Origin: Dolomedes plantarius
Taxonomy: Eukaryota; Arthropoda; Arachnida; Araneae; Dolomedidae
Assembly: GCA_907164885.2 (NCBI GenBank)
Contig: OU015496.1
Span: 134,681,697 to 134,745,696 of the forward strand
Direction of reading: 5' to 3'
Length of the DNA: 64,000 nt
Part shown: one piece after another, positions 25,900 to 37,037 of the stretch
Layout of the letters: the number at the start of each line of letters is the position of its first letter
How positions within the stretch are numbered: position 1 is the stretch's first letter
Program-made: the position numbers and the translations under genes
Notes under the pieces: model-generated
The model's input: the letters and a program-made list of their open reading frames with translations, nothing else
What the model was told of the DNA's origin: nothing
Databases searched by the model: none

Positions 25900-26540
25900 T
25901 TTATAATAGCATCATGGAAAGCTCCATGTAATTTATTTTGCAGCATTACTGAATGAATATATTTTTATTACTGATAAAAGTAAAGTTAAAGTTTTACACT
26001 TTTTTTACACAAAATGCATTATCACTAGCTGCTTGTAATCCAGTCTGTAGCATTAAGAAAGGAATATATTTATCGTTTTTGAAAATTGTAAAGTGGAAAA
26101 TTTACCCTGTTTTATTCACTAAATGCATTATGGCAAGTTGCACATAATTTAGTTTGTAATATTACTGAATGTATATTTTTGTTTATACCTGTTAAATGTA
26201 AAATTTGAAATTAAACTCTTTATACTCTAATAGCATTAGGATAAGTTGCATGTAAATCGGTTTGAAACATTATTGAATGAATGTTTTGTTATTGCCGATA
26301 AATGTAAAGTGAGAAATTGACAGTCCTTATACACTAACTTGCTTGAAATTTAGTTTGTAATACTATTCAAGAATATTTTTGTTATAACCGGTAAATGTAA
26401 AGTGAGAAATTAACACTCTTTAATTCCTAATAGCATTATGGTAAGAGCATGAAATTTAGTTTGTAGTACTACTGAAGGAATATTTTTGTTATTAACGATA
26501 AATATAAAGTGACAAATTAACATTCTTCTTTCATTGCAAG
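25900..26540. repeat. tandem satellite, period about 105 bases, six diverged copies
   Basis: Units begin aatagcattatggtaag--gcatg and continue atttagtttgtaatactact, gaatgaatatttttgttat and cgataaatgtaaagtgagaa. Unit starts fall near 25907, 26010, 26121, 26229, 26335 and 26430. A (TA)n(TG)n tract at 25837-25900 precedes it. Confidence 0.8.
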
Positions 26541-27297
26541 AAATAAAGTGTTAAATTTAGAGAACCTTTAGAAAACAATTTTATCAGTTTGTTTTCGACA
26601 ATGCATTCCCATATTACGTCATTTAATGATATACAGTTTAATTTTCGATCTGAAAAATTTCGACGGCTAAACCGAATACGTTATAACGCTCTGTTAAAAA
26701 CATTGAATTATTCACGTTTTAACTTCGCTTTTCCTGGACGCAACACAGGATTTATTATTTCTCACAGGGATGCACAATCCTGGCTCGAATTGCTTCATAG
26801 ATTTCACAACTCTATTATTCAGAGAAAGACACCCATAAATTCGGGCGGATATCTCATTCGACGCAGCACAAAACAGAGATAATTAATGGATAAATTTTGG
26901 GGGCTTTCCCGATGTTGGGGGAAAACATCTGATTTGCGAACATCTAAGTCTGAATTTCCACTGCGCTGATGATCGGAATGCATGAATATTCATGTTTACT
27001 GGAATAAGATAAGGGGGAACGTTCGGTCAGATAAATCATGTATACGTAAGATCGAAGGTTTAATGGGTTTATACATTCTGTAACAGGTGCGATAAAATCA
27101 TTGTGTCCGTAGGACATCCAAACAATGCATAAACACAGATAACTTGACCTAAACAGTTTGGATGTATGTTTGGGGAAACTTGTGTATGTTTCTAGTGTTG
27201 GATAGCTCTATCACATGGACAACAATTATTTGTCTAGAATAAATGTTAAATGAAACACACCAGCAAAATCGTCAACAATTTAACCATGAAAAAAAAC

Positions 27298-27298
<1 letters not shown>
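26541..27298 (+). other. unrecognised stretch with one open frame
   Basis: From 26601 a frame of about 93 codons reads MHSHITSFNDIQFNF, then LLKTLNYSRFNFAFPGRNT, and ends RRSTKQR. Composition is less AT-rich than its neighbours. I recognise no domain. It could be a decayed exon or element. Confidence 0.35.

Positions 27299-27299
<1 letters not shown>

Positions 27300-27379
<80 letters not shown>
27300..27379. repeat. (TA)n array
   Basis: Pure TA. The 320 bases to the right contain no recognised feature apart from an (AC)n(TA)n tract at 27690-27721. Confidence 0.95.
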
Positions 27380-27382
<3 letters not shown>

Positions 27383-27731
27383 ATGACAAAAAAGTATTCA
27401 TTATTTCCTAACTTAATTAAATTCGTTCCCTAACTAAATTTTTCCAAGTGTGGAAAACGAATCGAATACCTCCAGAGGCATGCCGGAAGGCATGCGCTAA
27501 AGACAGATTGAAAGGAAAGAAGAAGCGCAAGTTGAAAGCGAAAACGCACAAGTGTGGACATAGCTTAATGCCTTAATAAATTAATTATTACATATGAAAC
27601 TGTGTATCTTTATTCGAGTTCAACCACTTCGGCCCCAAGTCTACAATTTTACAATGTGTTTAAAGATATCCTAATGATGAATCCTAACACACACACACAC
27701 ATAAATATATATATATATATACTAGCTGAAT

Positions 27732-27752
27732 ACCCGTGCTTCGCTACGGGGT
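27732..27752 (-). terminator. Helitron 3' hairpin
   Basis: tacccgtgcttcgctacgggg: arms cccgt and acggg close over gcttcgct, six bases inside the CTAG end. In Helitrons this structure acts as the rolling-circle stop signal. Confidence 0.75.
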
Positions 27753-27795
27753 ACATTTTAGGATAATTACAATGAAAAAGTAGTGAAATTGCTTT

Positions 27796-27978
27796 TTAGG
27801 GGATTTTCTTATAAACAATATATCTTGTTTCTTCATTGGGCGGAACTAATATTACCAGGCTCGTCTGCGAACTTACGCGTGAGTAAGCTACGTAAAACTG
27901 ACCGTGCGAGAAACAATTTTCTCGTAAATGTACGCCAGCATATTTTAAAGTTTGGCTTTGGGACTTATTTATCGTCAT
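27796..27978 (-). pseudogene. Helitron PIF1-like helicase, C-terminal fragment
   Basis: Sixty codons reading MTINKSQSQTLKYAGVHLRE, then FSHGQFYVAYSRV, then ETRYIVYKKIP. INKSQ-QT, GQ-YVA-SRV and the closing IVYK are the last conserved helicase motifs of Helitron and PIF1 proteins (motifs V and VI, with the arginine finger in SR). The family usually has GQT where this copy has SQT. The rest of the helicase is gone. Confidence 0.85.
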
Positions 27979-28179
27979 AGCGAAGCATATTTTGTGAGGA
28001 AATTACAGTTTTATATATAGATTTGATTTAATATCCATAAAACATACTAATTTGAACAAAATTAAAAAAAAATTCCATCTCAATTTGTCTAGTGGTTAAA
28101 TTTTATCTTTTACTGTATTTTAATATTTTCTTTGTCAATTAATTTCGTTGTTATGCACGTGACGCAAAATTAATTTAAA

Positions 28180-29050
28180 GTATCACAAAAAGAAAACTGA
28201 TTACTACCAAACGATTACTGTTTTGGAAGCTAATGTTCTGCTAATTTCCAGTAAAAGCTAAAATCATTTGAAAACCACACACCAGTGTTCCACTCACACG
28301 CAACACTATAAACTCCTAAAAGAATGCAAGAATAAAGCGTATAAAAAATATAAATCTATTAATTTAAATAATTAAACACACACAAATGTATAAATTACAC
28401 AAAAGTTTACTTAAATTCTTTAATCTGTCTACATCTCCAGTATAGAAATATTTTCGGGGCATTTACAGAACATGGTATATTTCACTTTTGAAAACACGCA
28501 TTAAATGAGCATCATCTCAATGAGAAATTTCTGAAATGAGCATGGCAATGAAGATCGTGTGTTTACAAACAACAGCAGTAACCGAAATTCGTTCAAATAT
28601 AAATTTTATGAGTATTATGGTAGTGAGTTGTGTATATAAATAAAAACTTTCCAAACGATTACTCTTTTGGATGCTAATGTTCTGCTAATTTCCAGTAAAA
28701 GCTAAAATCATTTGAAAACCACACACCAGTGTTCCACTCACACGCCACATTATAAAACTGAATTACAGTACTCTACATTTATATGGGCATTGAAAATTGT
28801 AGTTAGTAGAGGGCAATACGGGACAATCCACGCATTGTCTATAGACACTTGCTTTCTTTGGCTATTATTTGATCCGTAATATCTGCCTCATATGTCGTAT
28901 GTTTCTAAACGCCATTCCCGAATGAAGAAATCGTGTAGAGGAGGCTTCTGCAACATGTGGACAGAGACAGTTGTTTTGTGACAACTGACTGAAGTGGTGT
29001 TATCTTTGGCTATTATTTGATCCGTAATATCTGCCTCATATGCCGTATGT
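28180..29050. repeat. direct duplications inside the Helitron
   Basis: A block of about 110 bases (ccaaacgattactgttttgg to ccactcacacgcaaca) at 28208-28315 recurs at 28655-28755. A second block (tttggctattatttgatccg to ttctaaacgccattccc) at 28857-28920 recurs at 29006-29068. They suggest copy-and-join within the element. Confidence 0.8.
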
Positions 29051-29052
29051 TT

Positions 29053-29397
29053 CTAAACGTCATTCCCATATGAACCACAGCCTAATTCCTTTAAAATGGA
29101 ACAAAATGAGTAACTCCACTTAACCATGCAATCCACTACTGCTGCAGGGGCATCAAAATGTGAGAATACAGAGTTTAAATCAGCCAAAACTGCAATTATG
29201 GTGTACATGTGACACCTAACTTCTCCAAAAATCTTTGCCTTTGTGATAAGACTCATAAGTGATTTTTGTTTTTGATGAAACACTCTTGCTAACAAATCAT
29301 GACGATCCTGTGGTTTTTGTCCAACTATTCTTTGCTGTTGTTGTCTGATTCCTTCCAGTCTCACTTCTCTTTCCGGGGTAAAGATTCGGAAAACCAT
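29053..29397 (-). pseudogene. Helitron Rep-domain region fragment
   Basis: Frame of 114 codons containing VGQKPQDRHDLLARVFHQK and KSLMSLITKAKIFGEVRCHM, ending in YTI-A. GQKPQDR-DL-ARVF-K and IFGEV--YTIE are the conserved block leading into the HUH rolling-circle endonuclease of Helitron proteins. The HUH and catalytic Tyr motifs that should follow are replaced by unrelated residues (AVLADLNSVFSHFDAPAAVV), so the protein is dead. It lies upstream of the helicase remnant on the same strand, as expected. Confidence 0.75.
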
Positions 29398-29419
29398 TCG
29401 GGAAAAGCTGAAAAGTAAA

Positions 29420-30900
29420 CAATACCAAATTAATTTAAAAACGAAATACAGTATAAATAACGTAGAAAAAATAACAGTATGAATAACACAATATGAATAA
29501 AAAAGTACAGGCTAATACAAAAAAAAAATTTAAATCGTAGTAAGCAATGAAAAATATTTTACACACTTCAATAATAGCAAAACAAAACATGATGATAAAA
29601 TAGAAAGGAAAGTTAAAACAGAAGTAAGAAGTTGAATTCTAAAAATATAAATGAGGTATAAATCAGCTATTTATTCTAATTTATGAATCAGGACATGAAA
29701 AAATTACAGCATGTAAAAAAAATTAACCTTACCTCCATTAATTTCAACACTTCTTGACATGTGGCTTGTCCAATCATGTGAAATATAATTCTTGACAATA
29801 ATTCTTGTTAACCTAAACTGTTATTTGTGTTTTTTTTAATTTCTAAAAGTTATGTTCTCAAAATATGACAATTAAGAAAAAGATATCACCTAGAAAAAAT
29901 AAATCATGCTACTTAAGAAAGTCATACCATAAATTTCTATAAAATTAATGTGCAACTATATTTGACGTACAAAATAATGCATATTTAATACATTGTTAAC
30001 ATCAAAAATTTCCACAATCAAAAGCTAAAATTAGTTTAAAATATTAGCTTTAGGATTTTGTGCAGAATGATAGGTGTTTTAGCTAAATTTCATTAAAAAT
30101 TACTGCAAATTGATCAATTTATAAAAAAGGTATGCTATTTACAGGTAAGTTTTTGTTTCTTTTTTTTATTTGTAAGTGCTATTTTAGCATAAGAGACGAA
30201 AAAAACCTTTACAAAATTATTTTTTCTCAAAGCTAAACACAAACATAATTAACAGCTGTTTTAAAACACCCCTGGTAAACATTGTTAAGTTTTGAAGTAT
30301 TAGAATGATAATAAAAAATATTCCAGAGTTTCAGACAGAAGCATAAAAAGAAAGAATATGCAAAAAAGTAACTAAATTAAACAAAAATTGACAGAATACA
30401 GAAAAAGTGAACACCGGCAAAAGTAAATAAAACGTTTCCTTGTGCGCATGCGCATTTCTTATGAATGATTGATTCCAACGCCTAGAGTACCGCGTTGAAA
30501 GAACCACATAAAATTTGTGTTGAAATATCGTTCTTTAAAATTCAATTAAAAGTCGAAATTTTAAGATAGAGACTTGATATGAGGTTTATATGAATGAGAA
30601 AGCATTCATCTTCCAGATGATGTAAATATTTTCTTTGTAAGATAAAAACACGAAGAGCATCGACCGTAGATGCATAAAAGGGCGAAAAAAAATTTAAAAA
30701 GTGGTTTTAATATTTTGATGAAAATATTAGTCTGTTTTAAATTATTTTTAAACAAATGAGGTCTTGTTTGAAGGAGAAATGTCTGTAGTCTTAGATTGTA
30801 AAAAGATCAAAATTTTACGATCATTTTTTGCCGAGAATCTGTAGTTAAAAAAACATAAAATATCGCACAAAACATAAAATAAAAAATTTTCTAGAATAAA
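29420..30900. other. Helitron 5' half, no gene
   Basis: AT-rich, poly-A-rich sequence without a usable frame. It either represents captured filler or decayed Helitron. Confidence 0.5.
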
Positions 30901-31044
30901 ATTTAAAATTCGGGCTTCGAGGTGCACCTTCCCATAGTCTGAACTACCCGTGTGCCGAATTTGACGTCTGTAAGTTTCACAGATTCACCTGGGGATCGCA
31001 TACACACACGCACACACACACGCAAACACTCTCTTTTATTAATA

Positions 31045-31079
<35 letters not shown>

Positions 31080-31081
<2 letters not shown>

Positions 31082-31709
31082 GGGTGTCCCAAAAATGACC
31101 GACGATTTGAAAAATCAATTACAGAAAAACGGATGGTGATAGAAATGTACGGTTTGCCGCGTTCTGCTTGGGAAACCAGGGAATTTATTCTCAGTAATTT
31201 TAAAAATTAGTTACAAAGATCGTAAACAGATGGCGCTGCTGACTGGGAAAAACTATAAAACAATGTTTTCAAAGCAAGAAGCATACGCGAATTGGCATGG
31301 ATTGGCCTCCCTATACGCCAGATTCGACGCCATGCAATTTTTTTCTTCTGGGGTACTTGAAGGATCAAGTGCATCGTCACAATCCACAAACTGTAGATGA
31401 ACTGGAACAGTACATCTCTGCTGCTTGTCAAAATATTCAAACTGAAATGTTTGCATGGCCGTCTGTGAATTTTGACCTCAGACTCCACCCCGTTGTTGCT
31501 GTATATGGTGGTTATTCTGAAAACATTGTTTTATAGTTTTTCCCAGTCAGCAGCGCCATCTGTTGATGAACTTTGTAACTAATTTTGAAAATTGGTGAGA
31601 ATAAATTCCCTGGTTACCTAAGCAGAATGCAGCAAACCGTACATTTCTATTGCCTTCTATTTTTATTTAATTGTTTTTTTATATCGTCGGTCACTTTTGG
31701 GACACCCGG
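31080..31709 (+). mobile_element. fold-back mariner-like element with terminal repeats of about 190 bases
   Basis: Starts ccgggtgtcccaaaaatgac at the end of a TA array and ends with the complement followed by another TA array. The inverted arms are not short: 31080-31272 and 31519-31709 match in inverse with about 85 percent identity, including agatggcgctgctgactggg. Only 246 bases separate them. It is therefore a foldback deletion derivative carrying just a transposase tail. Confidence 0.85.
31297..31536 (+). pseudogene. mariner-like transposase C-terminus
   Basis: Reads MDWPPYTPDSTPCNFFLLGY, then LKDQVHRHNPQTVDELEQYI, then SAACQNIQTEM. WPPYSPDLTPCDFFLWGYLKD is the usual form of the third catalytic motif in this group, so the catalytic Asp has become Asn. 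Front two thirds absent. Confidence 0.8.
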
Positions 31710-31730
31710 TATATATATATATTATATATA

Positions 31731-32996
31731 CAGATAGAGTACAAAATAATACGAACACCTGTGAAAAGTATGACGTATTTCACAGCTGAAGTACAGCCGC
31801 GCCACCTGCAACAGATGTCTGCCACCTAGTTAGCGTGAAGAGGAAGGTATCAGTCTCTCAACAGCAGTCAACTACGTTGCATGCTTCTATCGAACTGTCT
31901 GTGATAAGTTGAAATGTTAGACCTGTCACAGTTTCAAAGAGGAATGATAGTTGGGGCGCGTTTAAGTGGAGCATCGCTAACGGAAACAGCAAACCTTTTG
32001 GGGTTTGCAAGGAGTACGGTATCAACCGTTATGACAGCGTACATGAAAGAGGGTAAGACGACGTCTTCAAAGCACAACAGTGGCCGAAAGTCCAACCTTG
32101 CTGATAGGGATAGACGGGTCTTGAAGTGCATAGTAGCCGGAAAGCACAAGCAATCGTTATCCGAGATAACATCCGAAATGAACAGTCATCTCCAGGACCC
32201 CGTTTCAACAAAAACTGTCAAAAGGGAACTTCATGCTGCGAACATTTATGGCAGAGTGGCAATTCATAAACCCTTGGTGACAGCAACTAATGCTTTCAAG
32301 CGACGCTAATGGTGCAGAGATCACAAAGGCTGGTCCCCACAGCAGTGGCAACAGGTAATATGGTCAGATGAATCGTCATTCACCCTATTTTAGACGAAGG
32401 GACGTGTTTATGTCTGGAGAACGCCCAAAGAAGCGTTTCATCCTGAATGCTTCTTGCCGACTGTGAAGCGTGGGGGTGGCTCCATTATGGTATGGGGTGT
32501 GATATCTTGGCGCGGTATTGGGCCATTTGTTATTCTTCATGTGAGGATCAAATCCAATCACTATCTAAGAGTTCTAGGGGATTATGTCCATCCTTTTGTC
32601 CAGACTGAATTCCCTGGAGAGCGACCACTTTTTCAAGGCGACAACACCCCTATCCACACTGCTAGGTGTGTTCAAGAATGGTTCCAAGAGCATGGAGATG
32701 CAGTTGAATATCTCGCCTGGCCCCCTCAGTCTCCGGACTTGAATATTATTGAACATTTATGGCAATATTTGGAGTCCAAACTTCGTCCCGATTTACACCT
32801 CCATCCGGACTTTCGGAATTAGAGACCGCTCTGCAGGAGGAATGGCTTAATATTCCTTTAAATATTGTCCATGACCTTTATGCATCTATCCCACGTCGCA
32901 TTAAACCTGTACTTCAGTCAAAGGGTGGTCCAACCCCCTATTGATAAAGATTTTCCATTATTTCACAGGTGTTCGTATTATTTTGTCCACCATCTG
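31731..32996 (+). mobile_element. Tc1-like transposon with both ends
   Basis: Left cagatagagtacaaaataat and right, read inward, cagatggtggacaaaataat, continuing acgaacacctgtga. It is flanked by TA runs on both sides. 1266 bases, full length. Confidence 0.9.
31914..32944 (+). pseudogene. Tc1-like transposase (second Asp to Glu spacing of 36), lightly damaged
   Basis: Starts MLDLSQFQRGMIVGARLSGA with the first helix-turn-helix, then HNSGRKSNLADRDRRVLK (linker). After a stop at 32308 it resumes WCRDHKGW and WSDESSFTLF (first Asp), then KRGGGSIMVWGVISW and FQGDNTPIHTARCVQEWF (second Asp). SPDLNIIEHLWQ carries the final Glu. Thirty-six residues separate the second Asp from the Glu. Defects: stops at 32308 and in TLF-TKG near 32392, and a frameshift near 32815. 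It ends KGGPTPY-stop. All three catalytic residues survive, so decay is recent. Confidence 0.85.
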
Positions 32997-33021
32997 TATA
33001 TATATATATATATATATATAT

Positions 33022-34236
33022 ACTCAAGAGACAAAACATTATAACCAGCCCTACATTTTGCAATGAATTCGCCTGGATGACGTGGAAGGCACGTGATCAG
33101 GTGGAAGAGGCATTTAACTGCTGCTGGAGAGTCTGAAGAATCATTCTTTCACTTACTTCTGTGTGTGATGGGAAAGGCTGCAGATCTAAGCGACTTTGAT
33201 AGAGGGCAGATTGTAATGGCTCGAAGGCTCGGAACAAGCATTTCCGAAACTGCACGACTCGTGAGTTTTTCGTGACCTACAGTTGTTAGTACTTATGCAA
33301 AGTGGATAAATGACTGTGAAACCAGCAGTAGTCGACATGGTGTTGGACGTCCACACGCTATCAAAGAAAAAGGTCGTCGGAGACTGTCTCGCATGGTGAA
33401 GCAAAATCGGAGCCAGACAGTGGCTCAGCTGACAGCCCAATACAATGCAGGGCCAAGTAGAATAGTATCGCAGCACACTGTTCAGCGGACACTGTTGGAT
33501 ATGGGGCTACGCAGCAAACGTCCCACTCGTGTGCCTTTGCTGACCAAGCGTCATCGCCAACTGCGCCTGCGCTGGGCCCGGAAACATCGCGACTGGTCCA
33601 TGGATCAGTGGGACAGAGTTGCCTGGTCAGATGAATCACGGTTTGTCATTCAGCCGATGGCCGTGTCAGGATACGCCGTCTTCCAGGAGAACTGTTGCTC
33701 CCTCAATGTACAGTAGGTCATATACAGTCCGGTGGTGGCGGTATTATGCTTTGGGGGACGTTTTCTTGGACGTCTCTGGGACCCGTGGTTGTGGTAGAGC
33801 AGACTATGAATGCTACAGGGTATCTGAACATCATTGCGGACCAGTTGCACCCTTACATGGCCTCTGTTTTTCCAGCTGGAAATGGAATGTTCCAACAGGA
33901 CAACGCCCCGTGTCACAAGGCTAAAATTGTGTTGGAGTGGTTCCAGGAACATGATGCTGAATTCCAGTTAATGTGCTGGCCGCCTAACTCACCGGATCTC
34001 AATCCAATAGAATACATTTGGGATGTCATGGTACGGCAGCTCAGAGTTCAAAGACCACCAATTCGCAATATCTCGGATTTGCGTGACCGTTGCTTAAACA
34101 TCTGGTACAATCTGTCTCCGGCCATCTACCAAGGACTTGTGGCATCCATGCCAAGGCGGGTTGAAGCTGTGTTGCGCGCCAAAGGTGGGCCAACTCGTTA
34201 TTGACAGGTGGTCATAATGTTTTGGCTCTTGAGTGT
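33022..34236 (+). mobile_element. Tc1-like transposon with both ends
   Basis: Ends actcaagagacaaaacatta (left) and, read inward, cactcaagagccaaaacatt (right). The left edge touches a TA array. 1.2 kb, carrying one transposase. Confidence 0.9.
33168..34204 (+). pseudogene. Tc1-like transposase, nearly complete
   Basis: MGKAADLSDFDRGQIVMARR opens the DNA-binding domain. After a frameshift near 33272 it continues SSSRHGVGRPHAIKEKGRR, LLTKRHRQLRLRWARKH and WSDESRFVIQ (first Asp). A second shift lies near 33690, then GGGGIMLWGTFSW, FQQDNAPCHKAKIVLEWF (second Asp) and SPDLNPIEYIWDVM (Glu). The end is AVLRAKGGPTRY-stop. The three catalytic residues are present, with 36 residues between the last two. 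Two or three indels are the only obvious lesions. This is the best preserved transposase here and would act in trans only if another intact copy exists. Confidence 0.88.
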
Positions 34237-34694
34237 ATTTTCTATTTTCATAATTGAAATGTCATAGTCTGGAATGTCAAATAAACGGGATAAAGTTTAT
34301 TTTATTATATTTCAGTAATTTTAATGCTAGGAAAAACAGGAAATAATTATTCATCAGACACATAATTTTGTAACTAAAAATACTTTACACATTTTCTAAT
34401 AGAATGTATTGCACTGAGTTACAATTTGCATAAAATTTACGATTTTAAAATTAAAAATGGAAATATAACTTACAATTTCTAGTGTATTTCTATGTAAAAC
34501 TGGAAGTGAATTTTTTTAATCTATCGCTCACTCCTTTCAACAAAGTCATATCTCAAAAATCAGCAATTTTTAGCTGTGCTTGCTTTCAGAATGCCCTGAA
34601 AGAGTAGTATATCCCTGCAAGATCGTCATATCTCACCACTCAATATTTAGCCGCTAGAGAGCAGAATTAAAATTATTGACAGGTGTTATTGACT
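34237..34694. other. AT-rich segment between two copies of one transposon end
   Basis: No gene. It lies between the element end at 34236 and a second copy of that end at 34695-34737, so it may be filler brought in by aberrant transposition. Confidence 0.6.
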
Positions 34695-34731
34695 CGTTAT
34701 TGACAGGTGGTCATAATGTTTTGGCTCTTGA

Positions 34732-34737
<6 letters not shown>
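34695..34737 (+). repeat. solo duplicate of a Tc1-like right end
   Basis: gttattgacaggtggtcata through ttggctcttgagtgta repeats 34197-34237 almost exactly, including the last transposase codons, and is followed by a TA array. Confidence 0.9.

Positions 34738-34808
<71 letters not shown>
34738..34808. repeat. (TA)n array
   Basis: Separates the duplicated Tc1 end from the next Tc1-like element. Confidence 0.95.
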
Positions 34809-34812
<4 letters not shown>

Positions 34813-36227
34813 GTCACAAAATATAATATATGCACACAGAAGGGAACAAGCTACTATCACGAAACTTAACATGGATGTAGTGTATGAGGAGATAAGCAAA
34901 TGATTACAAATTCAGAAGAACAGACCTTTTTATTAAAAACCTTTTCATTAAAATTTATGAAAAAGGTTACAAACCAGTAAGTAGTAAATCCACCTCTGGC
35001 AGCTATACAACCCGAAACACGGCGTGGCATCGAATAAATGAGGTCACCCATGACCTCCAGCGGAAAATCATTCTATAATCTTTGCAATTGGGCAGTAAAT
35101 TCACCAGTATTCCGGGACGGCTGCAGTTGCCTTCCAAGCAGGTCCCAGACGTGGTCTATTCGCGATAGGTCTGGTGACCTGGCAGGCCATGGGAGTACGT
35201 CATATCCTTGAAGACATTGTTGGAGTCACGCAGTACGTGGGCGAGCGTTGCCTCGCTGATAAATGACACCTTGGCGACTTTATAGGATACTCAGTACAAC
35301 TGGCGTTAAAATCTCGGCCACGTAACTGCGGGCCGTCAAAGTGTGTTAAAGGACGACTAGAGGTGATCGTGTGTCTCAATAAATCGCTTCCCACACTGTC
35401 ACACCTTGTGTAATAGCAGTATGCATCTCGACAGCAAATGCCGGTTCGGACCGGTGGCCTCGTCGCCTCCACACGCGTATGCGCTGGTCATCAGCATTGA
35501 AGCTGAATCAGGATTCATCGCTGAATATTACACACCTCCAGTCGGTCACACTCCAGCTTGCCCGAGGTAGGCAAAAATCTAATCGACACTGCCTATGATG
35601 TGGGGTCAGTGGTAGGCATCTTAATGGACGTCGACTCCTTATACCTGCCTCGGCCAGTCGTCTCCGAATGGTTTCCCTTGATACCACCGGATGTCTGGAA
35701 GATGGTAAATGGTGCCGAACCGATTCTTGCGACGTTGTTGGTGCGGACGGACCGCTCTTGTGATTGCGCGATTCTCTCGCGCATTTGTGTTCCTGGGATG
35801 CCCTGACCCTCCGCGACGGTAAACTATCCCTTCCGTGATCCATTGTTGCCAACACCGAGCAACTTCCATACCGCTCCGACCGAGGTTGCGGCCTATACGC
35901 CTGTTCAACCAACCTGCTTCTCAGAGGCCTACTATACCCCCCCTCTCAAAGTCCGACAATTGTTCGTACTATCGCCGGTTACGGCTCAGAGGCATCTCTA
36001 GTCACAATACCGTCCATCCAAGTAGACAGATTTGTTTGAATAATCCTATGGCACGAGCAATCATGCTTTCAAACTCTCCCAGCAGCGCATCACACATTCG
36101 CATAGCGCGCCTACTCCCTTCTCATTGCCGTCGAAATATTAATCGTTTGTATTTCTCTTACCACACTACATTCCGGTTTCTTGATATTAGCTCGATTTCT
36201 TCTGGGAGCATATATTTTTTTGTGACA

Positions 36228-36228
<1 letters not shown>
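34809..36228 (-). mobile_element. Tc1-like transposon with both ends
   Basis: Left end ctgtcacaaaatataatata (from 34811), right end read inward ctgtcacaaaaaaatatatg. TA arrays adjoin both sides. About 1.4 kb with a minus-strand transposase. Confidence 0.85.
34866..35995 (-). pseudogene. Tc1-like transposase, multiply broken
   Basis: MPLSRNRR then a stop, YEQLSDFERGG, then NRRIGRNLGRSGMEVARCW (paired-like DNA-binding helices) and SGHPRNTNARENRAITR. Next come RHHLPSSRHPVVSRETIRRR, RPLRCLPLTPHHRQCRLDF and WRCVIFSDES (first Asp). After several shifts the C-terminus SMPRRVSGCIAARGGFTTY is clear, but the stop that should follow TTY is lost and the frame runs on about 30 codons. Second Asp and Glu motifs are not readable. 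The wording is typical of transposons I associate with orb-weaving spiders. Confidence 0.82.
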
Positions 36229-36323
<95 letters not shown>

Positions 36324-36330
36324 GTATATA
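36229..36330. repeat. (TA)n array
   Basis: Follows the Tc1 right end. It ends before a short hairpin, cccccgtcaaaaatgacgg, at 36342. Confidence 0.95.
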
Positions 36331-36954
36331 ATAGTATATAACCCCCGTCAAAAATGACGGAATATTGATCAGCGTTTTCTTCTCATAAGAGTTCATACGA
36401 ACAACTTCAAAAAAAGAAACAATACTTTAACAGCAGTAAACAACAATAAAATAAAACAAAAAGAAAACAAAAGTAAATGACTGACCACATAGCAAGCATT
36501 GCTGAAAACGAAACTGAAAAATTATGTAGTAGAATGAATTCGAATTTCAAGTGAATGACTCAATTGAATAAATAATTCTTTTCATATTTAGCAAAGTGAA
36601 ACACAATTTAATTAACATTAAAATTAAACATTAAAAATGTAGTTATTTAAAGGGAATATGGAAAACCATGGAGTAGAATAAATTCGAAATTCAAGTGAAT
36701 GACTCAATTGAATAAATGATTTTTTTTAATGAATATTTCAATTTGAAGATATTTCAAAAACTAAACCGTTTTGAGCTATGGTATTCACTTGAGATTTTCA
36801 TATTTTTAAAGGGCTTTCAAAATATGTAACTTTTGTGGTATTACTTTTCAAGAAAAATTTCAGAAAAGGGCGTTGCATTGTTAAGATGTTTCCCACTTGG
36901 TCCGTCCCGGAATGGTTACCTACACTTTTCTGCTCCACGCTTTTATATAAGTCA

Positions 36955-36956
<2 letters not shown>
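36331..36956. other. AT-rich stretch, no gene
   Basis: Contains a direct repeat of about 50 bases (gtagaatgaattcgaa-ttcaagtgaatgactc) at 36528 and 36673, 145 bases apart. Confidence 0.55.

Positions 36957-37029
<73 letters not shown>
36957..37029. repeat. (TA)n array
   Basis: Lies exactly at the 5' truncation point of the LINE fragment. Confidence 0.95.

Positions 37030-37037
<8 letters not shown>

Larger units (their letters stand above)
27722..31047 (-). mobile_element. Helitron rolling-circle transposon with both ends
   Basis: On the minus strand the element begins TCTTATTAATAAAAGAGAG directly after an A of a TA array. It ends in a hairpin followed by CTAG and then T of another TA array. 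A 5' TC, a 3' CTRR end with an upstream hairpin and insertion between A and T without target duplication are the established Helitron hallmarks. Inside are remnants of both Helitron protein domains, in the right order for the minus strand (Rep region 29053-29397, helicase C-terminus 27796-27978). Between them are about 1 kb of internally duplicated AT-rich sequence. The size of 3.3 kb and broken genes show a non-autonomous copy. Confidence 0.78.
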
